Shown here: one piece after another, positions 59,886 through 64,000 of the stretch
How positions within the stretch are numbered: position 1 is the first letter of the stretch
Layout: each line of letters begins with the position of its first letter
Source: Guyanagaster necrorhizus
Lineage: Eukaryota; Basidiomycota; Agaricomycetes; Agaricales; Physalacriaceae
Direction: 5' to 3'
Length of the DNA: 64,000 bases
Assembly: GCF_019112545.1 (NCBI RefSeq)
Contig: NW_025064902.1
Coordinates: 294,623-358,622, forward strand
The notes under the pieces: generated by a model
Told to the model about the DNA's origin: nothing
Database searches by the model: none
The model's input: the letters and a program-made list of their open reading frames with translations, nothing else
Made by a program: the position numbers and the translations under genes

Positions 59886-61112
59886 TGACCACTGAGGACA
59901 AGAAGAAAGAAAAGAAGAAGGCATTGGGTCCAAGCCGTCGGATTTTGCGTGATTAAGAGATGAGCTTTCCTTTAGCCCGGTAGTGGTGACGATAAGAGTA
60001 AAAGCCAATATGATTCCAGGTACTAGAACAACTTTGATCCGCCCATCGTGACCAGGAAGATGGTTAGCGGCCTCGCTCCAACTGGTCCCTCCAATTGTTA
60101 CTGGCAGTCACTTTAAGCTTTCATATAACGCGCCGTTGCTTAAAATTGGGGTCAAGATGCAATAGTTGGTGGGACTGGGTTTTCTATACAGCGACGAGCC
60201 ATATGCCGTAGGTGAGAAGCAAGGAACAATATTTGGGAAAAAAGGATGTGGCACATACTGTGGTCGCCGGCGGAGGTGAGATGCGATCCATTTTGGCGGT
60301 CCTTGGGTGAAAATTAAACTTGAGCGTTTGAACACCGAAGTTACCGAAGCAGCCACTAAATTGACATCGGGCCGACCGTTCCCGACTACCTACTGCTCGC
60401 ATACTGCCCATTCCACGACGAACACGGGTGAAGAACCATGACTCAGGGCTAGGAGTTAAGCAGGATGGAAGGGGCTTCAAGAACTCTGAGGAAGCTGATA
60501 GCGACTACCTACGAGCAGGCGAGAAGAATTTGGTTTCCTTTGTACCATTGGGCTTTCCGACTCAACGATGCCGACAACAGGAGCTTATATGTCGACGAGC
60601 ACATAGTAAACGAAACTCAGAAATGGTACAATGTGTCGACCACGAACACTTATGTAGCTATAGCCACCGATGACTTCCATTTTGTTGGCGTGTTCATCCA
60701 TGCTGTTCTACTGGTAGGCACTCGGTCCTAAACTTGATTCAATGTGCGATAAAGAAGAAGGCCACTTTCTGGGACACGTGTCCCACTGGCAAATGGGTAA
60801 GTGACTGTGTGAACCTAACCAAAAGTTCCCAGCCGCCCTACAGAACCGAAGGCATTTTCCCTTGAAAACCATGAATGAGAAGCAATGTATCATGAGGCTT
60901 CCCAACATTTGATCATTATCAAGCCGGTACACGGACATACTTTCTCACCGACCAGTTACTCTCCGAGCCTGTGCGTACCAATGCCTTCAATTCCGCATCA
61001 AACCCATATCGCTGACCAGGTCTTCTTCGAAGCTGATCCAAACATGCTGTCTGTTATGCTTCGGAATATAACTTGTGACCTGACGTCCCCGGCCTCAACA
61101 CTGGCGCCCCAA
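59886..61112. other. Spacer with unassigned open frames
   Basis: No recognised gene. An 88-codon plus-strand frame at 60465-60731 (EQARRIWFPLYHWAFRLN, then YVDEHIVNETQKWYNVST) ends in a hydrophobic stretch and could be one exon of an unknown gene. The start of the DUF6534 gene could also lie a little upstream of 61113. Confidence 0.3.
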
Positions 61113-63180
61113 ATGTCGTCTCTGCTTATCTCGATACCGCTAACTGATATTCCCTCTCTACTGGGAAGAACACTCGGAGCAGTTTTTATTGCGGATATTA
61201 TAGCTTCAATGTTCGCGCCCTTGCGTTTACTAGTAAAATTCACTCCTGATGCTCACTCGATGCTTTAGCTTCTATGGAATAACCATTCTACAGACCGTCG
61301 TCTATTACAAACAATATCCTGAAGATCCGTGGTTCCTTCGATATGCGGTACGCTCTCACATCGAACTTGTCTCACATTTTGTGAAATGCAAACAGATCGC
61401 CTTACTATGGTGTGTTGCCGTAGAGTTGGAGGCCGACATCAGGATGAACATTAATACGACTCAATCTACAGGATATTCGATACCCTTCACGTTGCCTTGA
61501 GTACCCACGCACTTTATTTCTACCTTGTCAAATCGTCTGGAAACTATCTTGCCCTATTCGGAATTGTTTGGTATGTCAATCAAAGCCTTGGGTCCGTCGA
61601 GTTCTGACCTTGATTGTAGGAGCTTTCCTGTAACTTTCCTTCCTCGTTGTGTTTATCTGTATGAATCTAAGGCTCTCCCTGTTAGCTGCAGATCCTGCTC
61701 AATGTGCGTCTCGGTTTATCCTTTCATAAGTCATACTTCACCTTTATACAGATGTTGATTATCCCTTGTGTTCAAATGTGCGTTTCATTTGACTCTGGTG
61801 TTTGGAAAGACTCAGCCAGAGGTACCGCAGATTATACGCCGTCAGAATATGGAAACGTATGTCTTCATTCCTTCAGGTCGTTCAAATGAACCTTAATCAT
61901 CATGATCTTATAGTCGGTAGTCACTTCCATGTCGTCTTGCCACGCTTTATCGTACGTGTTTCTTCCTCTCCATAATACCTATATCAATTCGAAATTGATA
62001 TTTGACGCTTAGTTCCTTGCTGTCGCAGCTACATTCGGTGAGCTTTTCCTTGTCTATAAGGACGAGAAAACAACTCAAGTTTATTACAGGCGTAGGAGTC
62101 TGTAAGCCCCTCCGCTTCTGTAGTTATTGTGCAGCACTGACTCAAGGATGACGTTTCAGATGTCACATACGCTGCGTAAGCACTCTGAAAACCATCGCTG
62201 TTTCCTTCGTTGATTACATCGTCAGATACACCCTGAGAAGCTTTGTGAACATCCCGGACATGACGGTAGGCCTTTGGCTCTTGATTCGGACAGGTGCAAG
62301 GATCTCATCCTGATAGGTATCCATATATACGAATTTCTCCACCATCTCTGTTGCCGATTTCGTCATCGCCGGTGCGATGTGCTTTTATCTGCACAAGGGC
62401 AGGTCGATGACCAGCATCTCCAGGTGCATATTTCGCAGTCATAGTAAAGTATATCTATCTGCTCATAGACTAACGGGACTTCTTAGTACTACTAAGATAA
62501 TTGTGAGATTAATGCGGCTCGCAGTGATATCTGGACTGGTGACGAGGTATGGATCTCAAGTATGCAATGTGTTGCAAACTAATCATCAGTGGACTTAGCT
62601 TATGCTCCCTTTTTACTCTCATTGCAGTGATTACTCTTGTTCAGTATTCAATCTTCCCAAATCTGATCCCAGTTTACAGTACATTGCCTGGCCTGAATCT
62701 CTCATTTTTGAAGCAATCAACTTTGTTTTGCCAAGGCGTTAGTATATACATCTTCTTCACCAGCTTCAAAAAACTGAAGTGTCACCAATAGTGTATATAA
62801 ACTCTCTACTTGCCATGCAAGTCTAGCCTTACCACCCTTTTGTTTGCTAACTCTTTTCCCAGGCTCAATTCACGCAGGAGTTCGATGTGGTCTGTTGAAA
62901 AAGGACATCACGTTAACAAAAAGATAATGAGATTTGCTACCCCTGTCGCTGGAAGTGGGACTGCTGATTCTGGAGAGACAGTATGTACAATCTTTTTTGC
63001 GACCAAGACCAACTACCTGAAACTGTTGTTGAGGATATCACCATATCAGATCTCTCTGCAGCTGAAGCAGAGACAGTAAGTACAATGTGCATATTGACAT
63101 TTCATTTATCTGAACTTTTCTTTCAGAATAGCACATTGCCTCTCCCTGCAATGGAAGGAAATCGGTCATGGTTTGAGTAG
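61113..63180 (+). CDS. DUF6534-type seven-helix membrane protein
   Basis: Highly split gene with about a dozen introns. Recognisable pieces in order: GRTLGAVFIADIIAS, FYGITILQTVVYYKQYPEDP, WFLRYA, IFDTLHVALSTHALYFYLVK, LQILLN, ILYAVRIWK, HVVLPRFIFLAVAATFGVGV, TLRSFVNIPDM, DFVIAGAMCFYLHKGRS, IIVRLMRLAVISG, YSIFPNLIPVY, YINSLLAM and LNSRRSS. The pattern (a YGITxxQTxxYYxxYPxDxW motif in the second helix, seven hydrophobic segments, a NSLLAxLNxR block before a soluble tail) is the basidiomycete DUF6534 family, whose function is unknown. Large paralogue sets exist in mushrooms. The C-terminal tail (ETVVEDITISDLSAAEAE) is acidic. Start chosen at MSSLLISIPLTDIPSLLG; the exact exon set is approximate. 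Confidence 0.78.
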
Positions 63181-63587
63181 CATGGTAACATAGTTCACCC
63201 TATTTAGTTTAATTCTCTCTCTTTCTGTCCAAATATGACTAGTTTGTAATTAGACGTTGATCCAGATGCTAGTGCTTTCCACTAGAAGATGCTTGCAGCA
63301 CAAGCACGAGTGAGGGTTCACTCCCCTGCTGCTTCTGTGATAAGCTGACGATGGTGTCCTAGGCAAAACACATTCGGAATAATCCATAGCAGTCAGTTGC
63401 GGAGGTGCCAGTGGAAAGAATATTCATTCCCCTACGAAACAATAATAACTTCTATTCATCATTTAATTAACTGTGGCAGACTGTGAGAATATCGAGACAA
63501 GGAAAGTATTGCCTTCAAATTGTAGAAATTGTACCATAACCAATGTCTTGCATTTTGGCTGACTCTTTTATTTGTCAATCACCATAT
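63181..63587. other. Convergent intergenic region
   Basis: About 400 bases of AT-rich sequence between two converging genes. Nothing recognised. Confidence 0.4.
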
Positions 63588-64000
63588 CTACTCATAGGAC
63601 CAAGTAACTTCGATAACCCCCATATCAAGTGTGCCAAGCTGGGTAAATGCACCACTGGAGAGGTCAATGTGGCTGTCCCCGCAGTCGGGGCATAGGTCAA
63701 CCACGACGGCATCCACCCAGAGGCCGTTGTCTGAGTCTGTAGTCATTTAGACCAAATACTTAAGAAATAACATTGAAGGACATACTGATGACACCAATGT
63801 GTCTCCAGCAATTGGCACCATCGGCATAAAGGCTGGGAGGAAGAGCCACGACCAGGACGGAATTCTGGCTAGGTGCACCGCAAGCACCGTACCGGCTGTC
63901 AGGCTCATACCAAGTAGCTACAAGACAAAAATGGTGAATATACGGTTGAACGAACAACAACTTGGCTCCTTACCAGTTCCGTACCATACTTGAGCACTAG
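63588..64000 (-). CDS. RlpA/expansin-like double-psi beta-barrel protein, 5' part outside window
   Basis: Minus strand, three exons visible, entering at the right edge. Pieces: WYGT, ATWYEPDSRYGACGAPSQ, SLYADGANCWRHIGV, then, after an intron near 63736-63785, NSDNGLWVDAVVVDLCPDC, GDSHIDLSSGAFTQLGTLD and the terminal VIEVTWSYE. The YGACG opening, the paired Cys and the D-L-C-P-x-C-x(4)-H-x-D-L-S block are those of the RlpA-like double-psi barrel shared with expansins and riboflavin aldehyde-forming enzyme-like proteins. These are small secreted proteins thought to act at plant or fungal cell walls. The signal peptide, if any, lies beyond base 64000. Confidence 0.82.

Noticed and set aside
1..64000. 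CRISPR arrays, rRNA operons, bacterial-type operons
   Set aside because: None seen; the gene structure is eukaryotic throughout.

Overview
The window reads as nuclear DNA of a mushroom-forming basidiomycete (Agaricomycetes). Protein-coding genes carry many 45-65 nt GT-AG introns, and several families are typical of that group: a DUF6534 seven-helix membrane protein, a Cys-rich single-pass membrane protein, an RlpA/expansin-like secreted protein, a fungal Na+/K+-type P-ATPase, Opi1, and Zn2Cys6, GATA and C2H2 regulators. Coordinates of spliced genes below were worked out by hand from reading frame, splice signals and family resemblance.

Region 1 (1-20.6 kb) is a nest of decayed Ty3/gypsy chromovirus retrotransposons. 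Element A runs off the left edge and ends with an LTR at 6817-7336. Element B starts directly after that LTR and is split by element C (10652-18595, two 434-bp LTRs), the youngest copy. B resumes at 18596 and breaks off near 19255 against a minus-strand integrase fragment (D) of an unrelated Ty3 family. A and C share a conserved but unrecognised coding module upstream of Gag that B lacks. All copies are full of in-frame stops, mostly explicable by C-to-T or G-to-A change.

Region 2 (20.6-27.2 kb): the nest abuts the 3' half of a P-type ATPase gene (20599-23131), cut just after the phosphorylation motif and also carrying a nonsense codon. Then come a mitochondrial single-pass membrane protein (minus strand), an unresolved minus-strand gene or relic, and a small hydrophilic protein.

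Region 3 (28-47.9 kb) is the gene-rich core: a Zn2Cys6 regulator, OPI1 (phospholipid-synthesis repressor) with an unusual 1-kb intron, a coiled-coil protein, a TRIP4/Rqt4-type zinc-finger protein, a GATA factor, a 3-ketoacyl-CoA thiolase and an F-box-like protein with two homopolymer frameshifts. Long gene-poor spacers separate them (34.3-37.6, 40.1-41.9, 43.3-45.2 kb).

Region 4 (47.9-64 kb): a six-exon 158-residue gene of unknown function assembled here, a Cys-rich membrane protein, an FSH-type serine hydrolase with a stop before its catalytic His, two fold-back structures, a C2H2 regulator, a signal-peptide-bearing carboxymuconate cyclase-like beta-propeller, a doubtful small gene, a DUF6534 membrane protein, and a secreted double-psi beta-barrel protein leaving the right edge. 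The genes do not form one pathway. The clearest themes are regulators and lipid metabolism (Opi1, thiolase) and enzymes or surface proteins typical of wood- or litter-decay fungi.
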